The position numbers and the translations under genes are program-made. The notes beneath the pieces were generated by a model. The model saw nothing but the letters and a program-made list of their open reading frames with translations. It searched no databases and was not told the DNA's origin. From an uncultured Opitutaceae bacterium (GTDB lineage: Bacteria > Verrucomicrobiota > Verrucomicrobiia > Opitutales > Opitutaceae), in contig CAIOZY010000040.1 of the NCBI GenBank assembly GCA_903862935.1, positions 62,001-126,000 of the forward strand: 64,000 nucleotides of DNA, written 5' to 3'. Below are positions 17,042-27,272 of this stretch, one piece after another (position 1 is the first letter of the stretch; every line of letters starts with the position of its first letter).

Positions 17042-19411
17042 ATGGCGGCCTCCCCCGGATCCCCGAAGCGCGATGCCGACCAGGCCGACGTGCTGGTCCG
17101 GGTCCGCGGGATCGTGCAGGGGGTGGGCTTCCGTCCTTTCGTCCACCGCGTGGCCTCGCGCATGCGGCTCCGGGGGTGGGTTCGAAACGACACCCAGGGG
17201 GTTCTGATCCGGGCCTCGGGCGAGGAAGAAGCCGTCCAGGCACTCGTCCGCTCGCTCGAGTCCGAGGCTCCGCCGGCCGCGCGGGTCCTATCCGTGGAGC
17301 GGGCAGACTTCGGGTCCCCGGTGCCGGACTCGATGGCGGCCTATGGGATGCCGGCCGGTCCCGCCGGGGACGGGTTCTCCATCTTGCCGAGCGAATCGGG
17401 AGGCATGGTGGTTGAGGCGGCCGCCCCTCCCGACCTGGCGCTGTGCACGGACTGCCGCCGTGAGCTTCTGGACCCGGCCGATCGGCGGTTCCGCTACCCG
17501 TTCATCAACTGCACCCAGTGCGGCCCCCGCTACTCCATCCTTGAACGGCTCCCCTACGACCGGCCCCGGACGACGATGCGGGCATTCCGCATGTGCCCGG
17601 CCTGCCAGACCGAGTACGACGACCCGGCCAGCCGGCGCTTCCACGCCCAGCCCAACGCGTGCCCGGTTTGCGGCCCGCAGGCCTTCCTGGTCGACGAGGC
17701 CGGGCAGGAGTCCGCGGGCGAGGAGGGACTCGAGCGCACCGCGGCGCTGCTCTCGGCTGGCGGCATCATCGCCGTCAAGGGTATCGGCGGCTACCACCTG
17801 ATCGCCGACGCCGGGAGCGAGGGGGCCGTCGCCGAGCTGCGCCGTCGCAAGCACCGCGAGGAAAAACCCCTGGCGGTCATGTTTCCCTCGATGGAGGCGA
17901 TCCGAGAGGCGGCCGAGGTTTCCCCGGAGGCCGAGGCTCTCCTCCTGTCACCCGCGGCCCCGATCGTCCTTCTGAGGCGCAAGCCGAAGGCGAGGCTCGC
18001 GCTCGGCATTGCCCCGGACAACCCCTGGGTCGGGGCGCTGCTCCCGTACGCGCCGCTTCAGGTCCTGCTTCTGGAGGCTTTTGGAAAGCCAGTCGTGGCA
18101 ACCAGCGCCAACCTCTCCGACGAACCGCTGTGCACGGACAACCACGAGGCTCAGCGCCGGCTCTCGGGCATCGCCGACGCGTTCTACGAGCACAACCGCC
18201 GGATCGCCCATCCGGTCGACGACTCGGTCGTGCGTCTGTGCGCAGACGGCCCGATCCGGCTTCGCCGGGCCCGCGGATATGCACCAATTCCCCTGATGCT
18301 GCCCGGCCGGGTCGGTGGATGCCTGCTGTGCGTGGGGGCCCAGATGAAGTCGACCCTCTCCGTCGCCGCGGGCGACCGGGTTGTCGTCAGCCCCCACATC
18401 GGCGACTTGGACGGCCCGTCGACCCGGACGGTCTTCCAGCGGACAGCGGACGTTCTGGGAGCGCTCCAAGGGTCGGACTTCACCGCGGTTGCCTGCGACC
18501 GGCACCCGGACTATGCCTCCACGCGGTATGCCGAGGCGACCGGGCTTCCCCGGGTTGCAATCCAGCACCACCTGGCGCACGTCCTGTCGTGCCTGCTGGA
18601 GAACAGGCACCCGGCCGACGGCGTCCTGGGGGTGTCCTGGGACGGGACGGGCTACGGCGAGGACGGCACGGTGTGGGGAGGCGAGTTCCTGCTGCTCAGG
18701 CAGAACACGGCCCTGCGCTTCGCCCGGGTCCGGCCCTTCCGCCTTGCGGGCGGCGAGGCCGCGATCCGCGACGGGCGGCGCTCGGCCCTCGGGCTCGTGC
18801 ACGCCGCCGCCCCGGGGCTCTTCGACGCAGCCGCGACGGCTCTCAGGGTGTCTCCGGCTGACGCCGCGACTCTCAGGACCATGCTCGCCCGCGGGCTCAA
18901 CTCTCCGGTGACCTCAAGCGCAGGCCGGCTCTTCGACGCGGTGGGGGCCCTCCTTGGACTGGGCGGGCGCAACCAGTTCGAGGGGCAGACCCCGCTTGCG
19001 GTCGAGGCCGCGGCCGTCCGGGACACGGGCGGATCCCGGATCCTGCCGCTGCCGCTGCGCGCCGTGCCCAAGGGAGGCAGTGCCGTCTGGGAGCTCGACT
19101 GGGAGCCCCTGCTCGACGAGCTCCTCGGATCCAAGACCCGGGTGACTGAGGCCCCGGCCCTTGCGGCCGGCTTCCACCGCGGGCTGGCCCGCGCGATTGC
19201 AGCCGTCGCCCGGGAGGCGGGGGTCGGCACGGTGGCCCTGACCGGCGGCTGCTTCCAGAACGCCCTCCTTTCGGACCTGGCGAGCTCGGCCCTGCGCAAG
19301 GACGGGTTCACCGTGCTGGCCCACAGGGAGCTGCCCCCCAACGACGGAGGAATCTCCGCTGGCCAGGCGCTCGGGGCGCTGTTAAGCCTCTCCTGCGTCC
19401 AAATGCCCTGA
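17042..19411 (+). CDS. hypF: HypF, carbamoyltransferase for NiFe cyanide ligand synthesis
   Basis: A 789-residue protein with the full HypF domain order. An N-terminal acylphosphatase domain (RGIVQGVGFRPFVHR) is followed by two zinc fingers (CTDCRREL/CTQCGPRY and CPACQTEY/CPVCGPQ). Next come the YrdC/Sua5 domain and a Kae1-like domain with the HHLAHVLSC metal site. It transfers the carbamoyl group from carbamoyl phosphate to the C-terminal Cys of HypE. ATG at 17042 is right after the hypB stop. Confidence 0.96.
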   Translation: MAASPGSPKRDADQADVLVRVRGIVQGVGFRPFVHRVASRMRLRGWVRNDTQGVLIRASGEEEAVQALVRSLESEAPPAARVLSVERADFGSPVPDSMAAYGMPAGPAGDGFSILPSESGGMVVEAAAPPDLALCTDCRRELLDPADRRFRYPFINCTQCGPRYSILERLPYDRPRTTMRAFRMCPACQTEYDDPASRRFHAQPNACPVCGPQAFLVDEAGQESAGEEGLERTAALLSAGGIIAVKGIGGYHLIADAGSEGAVAELRRRKHREEKPLAVMFPSMEAIREAAEVSPEAEALLLSPAAPIVLLRRKPKARLALGIAPDNPWVGALLPYAPLQVLLLEAFGKPVVATSANLSDEPLCTDNHEAQRRLSGIADAFYEHNRRIAHPVDDSVVRLCADGPIRLRRARGYAPIPLMLPGRVGGCLLCVGAQMKSTLSVAAGDRVVVSPHIGDLDGPSTRTVFQRTADVLGALQGSDFTAVACDRHPDYASTRYAEATGLPRVAIQHHLAHVLSCLLENRHPADGVLGVSWDGTGYGEDGTVWGGEFLLLRQNTALRFARVRPFRLAGGEAAIRDGRRSALGLVHAAAPGLFDAAATALRVSPADAATLRTMLARGLNSPVTSSAGRLFDAVGALLGLGGRNQFEGQTPLAVEAAAVRDTGGSRILPLPLRAVPKGGSAVWELDWEPLLDELLGSKTRVTEAPALAAGFHRGLARAIAAVAREAGVGTVALTGGCFQNALLSDLASSALRKDGFTVLAHRELPPNDGGISAGQALGALLSLSCVQMP

Positions 19412-19451
19412 TCGGCAGTTGGAACTCAATAAACCACTCCCCCTTTCTCCC

Positions 19452-19721
19452 ATGTGCCTCGCCGTTCCCGGAAAAGTCCTTGATATCCAGGGAGATGACC
19501 CCCTGCTTCGCAGCGGCCGCGTCAGCTTCGCCGGCGTCGTAAAGAATGTGAGTCTCACCTGTGTGCCCGAGGCCAAGGTGGGCGACTACGTGCTGGTCCA
19601 CGTCGGCCTGGCGATCAGCGTCGTCGACGAAAAGGAGGCCGAGGAGACCTTCCGCTACCTGAAGGAGATGGGCGACCTGGACGGGCTGGAGTCGGCTCCG
19701 GCCTCCCCCACCCCGCCATGA
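19452..19721 (+). CDS. hypC: HypC, Fe(CN)2CO scaffold chaperone
   Basis: An 89-residue HypC beginning MCLAVPGKV, where Cys2 is the essential iron ligand. The ATG at 19452 is fixed by this motif; an earlier in-frame Met would bury Cys2. The stop overlaps the hypD start (ATGA, 19718-19721), matching the HypC-HypD complex that assembles the Fe(CN)2CO unit. Only one hypC copy is seen for three hydrogenases. Confidence 0.95.
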   Translation: MCLAVPGKVLDIQGDDPLLRSGRVSFAGVVKNVSLTCVPEAKVGDYVLVHVGLAISVVDEKEAEETFRYLKEMGDLDGLESAPASPTPP

Positions 19722-20821
19722 AGTTTGTCGACGAGTACCGCGACGCGGCGCTGGTCCGCAGCCTGACGGAGGCGATCGCCCGGGCCACGACCCGGCCCTG
19801 GACCGTGATGGAGATCTGCGGTGGGCAGACCCACGCGATCGTGAAGTTCGGCCTGGACGAGCTCCTGCCAAAGGGGGTCACCCTCGTCCACGGACCCGGA
19901 TGCCCGGTGTGCGTGACCCCGGCCGAGCTGATCGACCAGGCCGTGGAGCTTGCGCTTAACCACAAGGCGATCCTGTGCTCCTTCGGGGATATGCTTCGGG
20001 TACCGGGCAGCGGGATTGACCTGCTGACCGCGAAGGCCCGCGGCGGGGACGTGAGGATTGTCTACTCGCCGCTGGACGCCGTGGCGCTCGCCCGCGACAA
20101 CCCGAGCCGCGAGGTCGTCTTCTTCGCCGTGGGATTCGAGACGACCGCCCCTGCGAACGCGATGGCGGTCCTGCGCGCAAGGCGCGAGGGGCTGAGAAAT
20201 TTCTCGGAGCTGGTCTCCCACGTCCTCGTCCCGCCCGCCATGCGGGCGATTCTCGGGGCTCCGGACAACCAGGTGCAGGGTTTCCTCGCGGCGGGCCACG
20301 TGTGCGTCGTCATGGGCACCACCGAATACGGCCCGATCGCCCGCGAGTTTAGGGTGCCGATCGTCGTCACCGGCTTCGAGCCGGTCGACATCATGGAGGG
20401 GCTCCTGCGCTGCATCCGCCAGCTCGAGGCGGGCAAGTGCGAGGTCGAGAACGCCTACGCCCGCGCCGTGCGCGCCGAGGGCAACACGCCGGCGCAGGCC
20501 ATCGTCCGGGAGGTCTTCGAGGTCGTCGACCGCAACTGGCGGGGCTTGGGGCCGATCCCCGGGAGCGGCTGGGGCCTGCGGGCTGATCTGGCGTCCTACG
20601 ACGCCCCGCGCAAGTTCGGGCTCAAGCCCGCCGAGATGGGCCCGGCCGGCGAGTGCATCAGCGGCGAAATCATGAGGGGGGTTAAGAAGCCCCACCACTG
20701 CCCGGCCTTCGGCACCCGCTGCACCCCGGAGCACCCGATTGGGGCCCCGATGGTCTCCAGCGAGGGCGCCTGCGCCGCCTACTACCGGTATCGCCACCAC
20801 GCGGGCGCCGCCGCGACCTGA
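19718..20821 (+). CDS. hypD: HypD, iron-sulfur protein of NiFe cofactor assembly
   Basis: A 367-residue HypD with the conserved motifs [23 protein letters not shown] and [10 protein letters not shown], and a C-terminal Cys-rich stretch ([12 protein letters not shown]). It holds the iron on which CN and CO ligands are assembled, with HypC and HypE as partners. It is the last gene of hypABFCD. Confidence 0.96.
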   Translation: MKFVDEYRDAALVRSLTEAIARATTRPWTVMEICGGQTHAIVKFGLDELLPKGVTLVHGPGCPVCVTPAELIDQAVELALNHKAILCSFGDMLRVPGSGIDLLTAKARGGDVRIVYSPLDAVALARDNPSREVVFFAVGFETTAPANAMAVLRARREGLRNFSELVSHVLVPPAMRAILGAPDNQVQGFLAAGHVCVVMGTTEYGPIAREFRVPIVVTGFEPVDIMEGLLRCIRQLEAGKCEVENAYARAVRAEGNTPAQAIVREVFEVVDRNWRGLGPIPGSGWGLRADLASYDAPRKFGLKPAEMGPAGECISGEIMRGVKKPHHCPAFGTRCTPEHPIGAPMVSSEGACAAYYRYRHHAGAAAT

Positions 20822-20904
20822 CAGCGGCCTCGCGCCCCGCGCGCCTTTGCCCCGCCAGCCGGTTGACACCGAAAGCCGGAGGCGGAAAAGTCCTCCCACA
20901 ACGC

Positions 20905-22050
20905 ATGTCTTCGATCCAGACCAGCGCCGCCGAGCTCCGGGACCTGCTCGTCTCCTGGGCAGAGATCAATTCCGGAAGCAGCAACAGCGAGGGTCTCTCG
21001 CGCATGTGCTCGGCCCTCAGGACTGAGTTCGGGCGCCTGCCCGGCGCCGCCGCGGAGGTTGTGCCCCTCGGGCCCGGACTTCCGCAGGCCCTCCGGGTCA
21101 GGGCCCGGCCGGAGGCTCCGCTCCATGTTCTTTTGTGTGGGCACTTCGACACGGTCTACGGCCCGGAGGACCCATTCCAGCGCTGCCGTTTCCCGGATCC
21201 GCATACCCTGAACGGGCCCGGGGTCGCCGACATGAAGGGCGGCCTCGTCGTGATGCTCGCGGCGCTCCGGGCCTTCGAGGCCTCGGAGCAGTCGTGCAGG
21301 CTGGGATGGGAGGTCCTGCTCACCCCCGACGAGGAAATCGGCTCGGCAGGGAGCGCGCCCCTGTTCGCTGAGGCGGCTCGCAGGCACCGCCTGGCGCTTG
21401 TCTTCGAGCCGGCCCGCGCAAACGGCGACCTGGTCCGCGGTCGGATGGGCACTGGAATCTTCACCGCCACCGCCCGCGGCCGCGCCGCTCACGCCGGCCG
21501 CGACCCGAAGGCCGGCCGCAACGCAATTCTCGCCCTCGCCGAATTCCTCCCCCTGACCGAGGGGATCAAGGGCGACCTGATGATCAACGTCGGCTCGATC
21601 CGCGGCGGCGGGGCGGTGAACATCGTCCCTGACTTCGCCCAGGCCGAGATCAACGTCCGGGTTACCCGCCGCGAGGACCAGGACTCGGTCCTCGAGCGCC
21701 TGCGCGAGCGGGCGGCCCCGATCAACGCCCGGGAGGGCTTCAGCCTCCAGATCGAGGGCCGCTTCAACCGGCCCCCGAAGGAGATCACCCCGGTCGAGGA
21801 GCGGCTGTTCGAGGCTTGGCGGGACTGCGGCAGGGAGGCCGGCGCCCATTTCTCCTGGCAAGACGTCGCCGGGGGCTCGGACGGTAACCTTCTGGCCGCA
21901 GCGGGGCTCCCCTGCTTGGACGGCCTGGGCGTGGTGGGCGACCACCTGCACAGCCCCCGGGAGGTGATCCGGGTTTCAAGCTTAGCTGAGCGGGCCCAGG
22001 TTGCCGCGCTGTTCCTGTCGCGGCTTGAGCGCGGGGATATCCCCCTCTGA
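20905..22050 (+). CDS. M20-family metallopeptidase (ArgE/DapE/carboxypeptidase G2-like)
   Basis: A 381-residue zinc-dependent amidohydrolase. GHFDTVYGPEDPF gives the first metal His and Asp, DMKGGLVVML the bridging Asp, and PDEEIGSAGS the catalytic Glu-Glu. A dimerisation domain follows (ARGRAAHAGRDPKAG). Carboxypeptidase G2-like or acetylornithine deacetylase-like activity is likely; the substrate cannot be named. It is 83 bases after hypD and convergent with hypE, so it interrupts the hyp set. An in-frame TTG at 20863 would add 14 residues and seems less likely than this ATG. Confidence 0.88.
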   Translation: MSSIQTSAAELRDLLVSWAEINSGSSNSEGLSRMCSALRTEFGRLPGAAAEVVPLGPGLPQALRVRARPEAPLHVLLCGHFDTVYGPEDPFQRCRFPDPHTLNGPGVADMKGGLVVMLAALRAFEASEQSCRLGWEVLLTPDEEIGSAGSAPLFAEAARRHRLALVFEPARANGDLVRGRMGTGIFTATARGRAAHAGRDPKAGRNAILALAEFLPLTEGIKGDLMINVGSIRGGGAVNIVPDFAQAEINVRVTRREDQDSVLERLRERAAPINAREGFSLQIEGRFNRPPKEITPVEERLFEAWRDCGREAGAHFSWQDVAGGSDGNLLAAAGLPCLDGLGVVGDHLHSPREVIRVSSLAERAQVAALFLSRLERGDIPL

Positions 22051-22072
22051 CTCCGGCCTCCCGGACCTGCCC

Positions 22073-23128
22073 TCAGCAGATCCTCGGGAGCTGCTCGCCG
22101 CTCAGGCGGTCGAGGATTCGCTCGGCTCCGATCACGCTGCGCAGGGTGACCCGGCCCGAGGGCGCGGCCCTTACGTGGCCGATCAGGGCCGGCGGTCCGC
22201 CAGGGGCTGTCCGGGAAAGAATCTCCAGGGCGGAGGCGGCCTGGGCCTGGGGAAGGATGCAGACGAATCGCCCCTCGTTCGCGACGTAGGCAGGCTCGAG
22301 CCCTAGGATCTCGCAGGCCCCCCGGACCAGCTCGGTCACCGGGATCGCGGTCTCGTCGATCGCGAAGAGCAGGCGGCTCGACTCGGCCAGCTCCACAAGC
22401 GCTGTCGCGAGCCCCCCGCGGGTCAGGTCCCGCATGCAGTGAACCTCGAGGCCCGCCGCCAAAAGCGCCTGGACCGGGGCCACGAGGGGCGCGCAGTCGC
22501 TCTCAATCGGGCTCTCGAAGGCGAGCCCCTCGCGGGTCGCCATGATGGCCATTCCGTGGCGGCCGATGTCGCCGCTCAGGACCACCGCGTCGCCCGGTCG
22601 GATGCTCGCGGGGCCGACCTTGAGCCCGTGCTCGATCAGCCCCACGCCGGCGGTGGTGACATAGAGCCCATCGCCCTTCCCACGCTCGACGACCTTCGTG
22701 TCGCCGGTGACGATCCCTACCCCGGCGGCGGCCGCAGCCTCAGCCATCGACGCGACGACCCGCTCCAGGGTCGCAATCGCGAGGCCCTCCTCGAGGACAA
22801 ACCCGGCGCTCAGCCACAGGGGCCGGGCCCCACACATCAGCAGGTCGTTGACGGTTCCGTTGACCGCTATCTTGCCGATGTCACCCCCCGGAAAGAAGAG
22901 CGGGCTCACCACGTGGGAATCGGTCGTGAAGGCCAAGCGGGCCCCGCCCGCGCTCACCACGGCCCCGTCGTGCTGGGCCTCTAGCTCCGGCCGCGAGAAG
23001 GCGGGCCTGAAGACCCGGTCGATCAGGTCCTGGGTCAGCTTGCCGCCGCCGCCGTGGCCGATCGTGATCTCGGTCCGGTGCGGCAGGGGCACGGGGCACT
23101 GCACGGCTATGGTCTGAGGCTGCGCCAT
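22073..23128 (-). CDS. hypE: HypE, thiocarbamate dehydratase of NiFe cofactor assembly
   Basis: A 351-residue PurM-like protein with the N-terminal [16 protein letters not shown] and the flexible C-terminal end PRIC, whose Cys receives the carbamoyl group from HypF and is dehydrated to cyanide. It is on the opposite strand to hypABFCD. Its first 22 bases overlap the end of ccsA, so it is the last gene of a cytochrome c biogenesis operon. The ATG at 23128 is chosen on homology; the reading further upstream is ccsA shadow. Confidence 0.95.
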   Translation of the reverse strand: MAQPQTIAVQCPVPLPHRTEITIGHGGGGKLTQDLIDRVFRPAFSRPELEAQHDGAVVSAGGARLAFTTDSHVVSPLFFPGGDIGKIAVNGTVNDLLMCGARPLWLSAGFVLEEGLAIATLERVVASMAEAAAAAGVGIVTGDTKVVERGKGDGLYVTTAGVGLIEHGLKVGPASIRPGDAVVLSGDIGRHGMAIMATREGLAFESPIESDCAPLVAPVQALLAAGLEVHCMRDLTRGGLATALVELAESSRLLFAIDETAIPVTELVRGACEILGLEPAYVANEGRFVCILPQAQAASALEILSRTAPGGPPALIGHVRAAPSGRVTLRSVIGAERILDRLSGEQLPRIC

Positions 23129-24873
23129 TTGTCCTGAGGCACGGCGGAAAGCGCGATCAGGGCGAGCTGGCTCGCGACAAAGGCGATCAGCCCGTAGAAG
23201 GCAGCGTTGGTGAAGCCGTAACTGTGCAGCCCGACACCGAGCATGTTGGTGCCGAACCAGCTCCAGCTGGTGACAATGTTGCCGAAGACGGCCAGGGCCA
23301 TGAGCCCGCGCTGCTTCACGATCCCCGCCCAGCGGCAGTGCAGGATGACGGCGTTCCACAGGACGATGATCAGGGCGCCGTTTTCCTTCGGGTCCCATCC
23401 CCAGAAACGACCCCAGGACTGGTCGGCCCAGATGCCCCCGAGGACCGTCCCAATGAAGCTGAAAAACGTGGCAAAGCACACGATCCCGTAAACCATCCGG
23501 GTGAGGGCGTCCGCGGTTGCGCGGTCGAGCGAGCGCGTGAGCACCCCCCTCAGGATGTAGATGATCGCCAGGAACCCCGCGAGGAAGGTCGAGGCATAGC
23601 CGGCCGTGACGGTGACGACGTGCGTCGAAAGCCAGAAATTCGAGTCGAGGACGGCACGCATCATCTCCATCGTGTCGCCGCTGAGCGACAGGTGGTGGGC
23701 AATCACCAGGGTGCCGAATCCGATGAGAGAGCCGGCGGCGCTCGCGACCGCGTTGCGGTGGATCTGCTCCAGGACGAGGCAGAGCGCGACCGAGCCCCAG
23801 CCGATGAACAGCGCCGAGGAGTACAGATTCGTGACCGGCGGCCGCCCCTCAAGCCACATCCGGGAAAGGATGCCCGCGGTCGCCAGGGCAAAGGCGACCC
23901 CCATCACGTAGAAGGCCGAGCGCCCGAGGGAGTCGGGCCACTTGAGCCAGGAGGCTGCGGCCAGGAGGAAGGCGGCGACGTACAGGACCAGGCTCGTGTA
24001 GAAGGGCTCCGCGCGGTTGAAAAGATCCTCCAGCGCGCATCGGCGCATGGCGGGATTGAAGCGTTCGGTAAGCTCGTCCCCGAGGGCGCGGACAACCGGG
24101 TTGAAGGCCTCGGGCTGAAAGCCCCTCCAGGCCTTGCCGAGGGCGGCGTACGCCCGGACCTGGGGGTCCACCTCGGCCGGGGAGGAGGCGGCCAGCAGCG
24201 CGCGCCCCGCGTTTCGCCATTCATCGGTCCGGCCCCCCGCGCGGGAGGGTGGGATCAGGCGAAGCGGACTGAAGGTGTCCATCGCCTCGAAGCCGGGCCG
24301 GGCTGCCTTGAGCGCGGCGGCGTCCTTGAGGGTGGCAAAGAGGTCGGCCCCGTCCGGCGCTTGGGCGCTGAACTTCAGGCGCTGGTAGTACTCGACGTGA
24401 TCGCGCAGCTCGATCACCGCCCTCTGGAACGCGCTGCGGACGGGGGCCTCGACCGCCGAGGCGAGCTCGGCCTGGTGATCCAGGTCTTGGAGCCCCGCCT
24501 GGAGCTGGCTGAAGGAGAATCTCACCTGACCGGAGGCGGCCGTCAGGCTGAAGAGCGAAAGGACGTCCGCGTTGTCGATCCGGAAGCACGGGTATCCATC
24601 GGAGACCTCGGGCCGGTAAAAGACGTCCAGGAGCCATTCCTCGGGCGAGACCGAGGTCTTGCCGTCGGCGGCGACCAGCCTCTGGCGGCCCTGGATCATG
24701 AGGAGCCCCGTGCGGGCGATCGTGTCCAGGGGTTTGATCCGGCCGTCGGCGAGGACGGGCAGGCGGCCGAATGCCGCCAAGTCGAAAGCGCCTCTGTTTC
24801 TCTGGGGAAGGAACGTCGCAGCGACGCAGGCGAGCGCCAAAACGAGGACCGCAAGGGGAAGGTATTTTTTCAT
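23107..24873 (-). CDS. ccsA: CcsA, cytochrome c synthetase subunit with large N-terminal domain (System II)
   Basis: A 588-residue CcsA/ResC-family heme handling protein. After a first membrane segment (residues 3-20) there is an extracytoplasmic domain of roughly 260 residues opening with [19 protein letters not shown]. The polytopic CcsA core follows, with the tryptophan-rich heme-binding WWD motif ([17 protein letters not shown]). It ligates heme to CXXCH sites outside the membrane together with CcsB. The long N-terminal domain is, as I recall, common in the Planctomycetes/Verrucomicrobia/Bacteroidetes branches. The start overlaps the ccsB stop (ATGA), and the end overlaps hypE. Confidence 0.92.
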   Translation of the reverse strand: MKKYLPLAVLVLALACVAATFLPQRNRGAFDLAAFGRLPVLADGRIKPLDTIARTGLLMIQGRQRLVAADGKTSVSPEEWLLDVFYRPEVSDGYPCFRIDNADVLSLFSLTAASGQVRFSFSQLQAGLQDLDHQAELASAVEAPVRSAFQRAVIELRDHVEYYQRLKFSAQAPDGADLFATLKDAAALKAARPGFEAMDTFSPLRLIPPSRAGGRTDEWRNAGRALLAASSPAEVDPQVRAYAALGKAWRGFQPEAFNPVVRALGDELTERFNPAMRRCALEDLFNRAEPFYTSLVLYVAAFLLAAASWLKWPDSLGRSAFYVMGVAFALATAGILSRMWLEGRPPVTNLYSSALFIGWGSVALCLVLEQIHRNAVASAAGSLIGFGTLVIAHHLSLSGDTMEMMRAVLDSNFWLSTHVVTVTAGYASTFLAGFLAIIYILRGVLTRSLDRATADALTRMVYGIVCFATFFSFIGTVLGGIWADQSWGRFWGWDPKENGALIIVLWNAVILHCRWAGIVKQRGLMALAVFGNIVTSWSWFGTNMLGVGLHSYGFTNAAFYGLIAFVASQLALIALSAVPQDKWRSLRP

Positions 24874-26045
24874 GACATCACGGCCTCCGGCTCGGTTTTC
24901 CGCCTGGAGAAGAACCCGAACAGGTGCATGCTGAACTCGATCACGAGCCCGACGGCGATCATGGCGCAAGACAGGTACGGGATCTGCCAGCTGGGATTGC
25001 GCACGACCTGCAGGACCGACGTCCGGTCGTTGTTGTCGTACCCGGCCTGATAGAAGGCCCGGCCCCCATACCGCAGCGGGTTGTTCATGTAGATACGCAC
25101 CTCGCGGTCGGCCTGGCCGTCGTCGCTCTTGAGGTGGATCGTGCTGGCAAAATCCTTGGGAATGTCTGTCCCGGGGTACACGTCATGGGTGAACTTCTTG
25201 AGCGTGACCGCGAACGGCAGGTAGTCGCGCTTCGGGCGCAAGACCAGGCTCCACGAACGCCCCTGGAAGGACAGCACCTGCGGCTCGACCAGCATCGTCG
25301 AGACCAGGTATGTGCCGAGCGAGCCCTCGGGGCCCACGAGCTCGATATAGGCGGTCGGCCAGTTGTTCTCGTTGTCCTTGTAAGTCACCGGAAGCGGCTG
25401 GACCACCATCCCGGTCCCGTCGCCGGCGGTCGCGACGGCCGGGGGCGGGTTGGACAACTGGCTGCGCATGCGCATCGAGGCGTTCGGATAGTAGGCGACC
25501 GTGCGGACGGCGAAGGGCATCTTCGGGTGCTGGATGGGCTCGGGCTGGTCGAGCCGCTCGAAGGGGATCGAGACCACCTCGTCAAAGCCGGGGTTGGCGG
25601 TGTTGGTTACGGCCAGCTCGGTCTCGCGGAAGCTCTCCGTGTACCGGCGGGTCTGCCCCACATCGATCCGCATCTGGTTGTCCTGCTGCATCATTCCGGA
25701 GAGGCCCTCGCCGATGAGCAGGAGGATGAGTCCCGCGTGGGTAAGCCAGATGCCGCATTTCCTCCAGCCGAAGCGGAACCGGTAGAAGTGCGCCGCCATC
25801 AGGTTGATGAGCAGGACCCATCCCAGCAGGTAGCCCGCGGGGAATATCGGGACGGACACATTCGTTCCGCTGATCCGCGCGTACACAAAGAACGAGCGGA
25901 AGTACTTCTCCTGGACGCCCCAGACCCCGAGATGCACCTGGTCGAGGGTGGCCGCGAAGACCAGCAGGATCGACAGGACCAGCAGCACCACGGTCAACCG
26001 CAGGGAGGTGAACAGAGCGACGATGCGGCTCCAGGCTGATTTCAT
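24870..26045 (-). CDS. ccsB: CcsB/ResB-like cytochrome c biogenesis protein (System II)
   Basis: A 391-residue ResB-type membrane protein. Membrane segments near the N-terminus (LTVVLLVLSILLVFAATL, about 85-105 and 115-135) are followed by a large extracytoplasmic domain. A final transmembrane helix (IPYLSCAMIAVGLVIEFSMHLF) lies near the C-terminus. It forms the System II synthetase with CcsA, needed for all the multiheme cytochromes nearby. The start ATG at 26045 is 8 bases after the lipoprotein gene. Confidence 0.9.
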   Translation of the reverse strand: MKSAWSRIVALFTSLRLTVVLLVLSILLVFAATLDQVHLGVWGVQEKYFRSFFVYARISGTNVSVPIFPAGYLLGWVLLINLMAAHFYRFRFGWRKCGIWLTHAGLILLLIGEGLSGMMQQDNQMRIDVGQTRRYTESFRETELAVTNTANPGFDEVVSIPFERLDQPEPIQHPKMPFAVRTVAYYPNASMRMRSQLSNPPPAVATAGDGTGMVVQPLPVTYKDNENNWPTAYIELVGPEGSLGTYLVSTMLVEPQVLSFQGRSWSLVLRPKRDYLPFAVTLKKFTHDVYPGTDIPKDFASTIHLKSDDGQADREVRIYMNNPLRYGGRAFYQAGYDNNDRTSVLQVVRNPSWQIPYLSCAMIAVGLVIEFSMHLFGFFSRRKTEPEAVMS

Positions 26046-26053
26046 AGGGGAAT

Positions 26054-27181
26054 TCACGGGGCCTTGACGGTCTTCAGGAAAGTGAGGAATGCGGGCTTGG
26101 CGCGCTCGACCGCGTCCGGGGGGCCGGTGAGCTTGAAGAACCAGGTGACCCCCTGCCACGGGAGCAGCCCGGCCATGATCCGAGCCGAGGACCCCGCCTC
26201 GTCGACAACGGTGAAATGCAGCCCGTTGGTGTCGATGGCCGCAACGTGCCCGCCTAGGTCGGCCTGAGAAATCTCGGGCAGCCCTACTTGGCCCCGCCAG
26301 CGGTTGACGTTGGCGAGAACTCCGCCCACGTCGCCCGGGAAGACCGTGATCGCCACCTCGGCGCCTCCGACCGAGTAGCTGGCCTTGCGCATCGAGCTGG
26401 CGGGCTTGGCCGCCCAGTCCCCCGGCGCCTGCCAGCGAAGGGTCGGCACCTCCGCTGTCTGGACCGGCATCGAATCCATGCCCGAGGGGCTCCCCGCGGC
26501 GGCCGGAACCCCGGGGTGCCCAGGCGGAAGGTCATTTGTACCCCCCTGTGCGGAGCCCGGCAGAGACGAGGGGGCGGAGCTTTCCGGAGCCTTCTGGGGC
26601 AGTCGAAACGAGGCGAGGAAATCCGCAAAGGCCTTCTTCTGGGTTCCCACGAGGTCGGCCGGGCCCATCATCTTGATGAACCATACCTGTCCTCCATCGC
26701 GAAGCCACGCGCCAAGGATGCGCTGGGATGCCTTGCCCCCCGCGGAGGGCCCGGCGAGATCAACGACCGCGAACCGGCCCGCGGTCAGGTCCAGGCTCTG
26801 CACGGAGTCGGCTAGGGCCCGCTCATCGATCGGCTGGAGCTGCAGCTGATTGCGCCAGCGGTTGACGTTTGCCAGATCATCGCCGCCGCTTCCCGGAAAA
26901 CTGACGACTGAGACGTCGGCGCTAGTGCCGCCCGCGCCAGACACCCGGAAGCTGCCCAGACGCATGCCTGAGGCCGCCTGAGTTTCCCATCCGGCCGGGG
27001 CTTCCCAGCGGGGCCCCGCCTGGGGCTCTGCCGCGGGTCCGGAGGCAGCAGGTGCGGACTCCGCCTCCTTGGGAATCCGGTAACTCGTTACATCACGGTC
27101 CTTGCAGCCGGCCAGGCCGGCTGCAAACGAGGTTACGACAAGGAGGAGGATCTGGCTTCGGATCGGTTTAGGCTCGGGCAT
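26054..27181 (-). CDS. Lipoprotein with two homologous halves, function unknown
   Basis: A 375-residue protein with a signal peptide and lipobox (AAGLAGC, Cys near residue 26). Two related domains of about 120 residues follow (around 58-200 and 245-375). Each begins with a W-x-A-P-x-x-W motif, contains LANVNRWR (in both copies), and ends with a WF(I/F)K motif followed by GP and a phenylalanine-rich helix. A proline/serine-rich linker joins them. I do not recognise the family. It is 8 bases upstream of ccsB and follows the porin-like gene, so it may help cytochrome maturation or be a periplasmic partner of the electron conduit. Confidence 0.85.
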   Translation of the reverse strand: MPEPKPIRSQILLLVVTSFAAGLAGCKDRDVTSYRIPKEAESAPAASGPAAEPQAGPRWEAPAGWETQAASGMRLGSFRVSGAGGTSADVSVVSFPGSGGDDLANVNRWRNQLQLQPIDERALADSVQSLDLTAGRFAVVDLAGPSAGGKASQRILGAWLRDGGQVWFIKMMGPADLVGTQKKAFADFLASFRLPQKAPESSAPSSLPGSAQGGTNDLPPGHPGVPAAAGSPSGMDSMPVQTAEVPTLRWQAPGDWAAKPASSMRKASYSVGGAEVAITVFPGDVGGVLANVNRWRGQVGLPEISQADLGGHVAAIDTNGLHFTVVDEAGSSARIMAGLLPWQGVTWFFKLTGPPDAVERAKPAFLTFLKTVKAP

Positions 27182-27272
27182 ACTGCAAATGAGTGGCCCC
27201 GAACTTGCACCGAACTTCGGCGCAGATCAAATCCGCACTGCAGTTATCTTCAGCTCAGGGTACGCGCCCTGC

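Noticed and set aside
20905-22050. M20 peptidase as a hydrogenase maturation protease
   Set aside because: It belongs to the zinc amidohydrolase/carboxypeptidase family, unrelated to HyaD-type endopeptidases; two true endopeptidases are already present.
23224-25050. 608-codon plus-strand frame opposite ccsA
   Set aside because: Antisense of a protein with a recognisable WWD heme motif; composition of a shadow frame.
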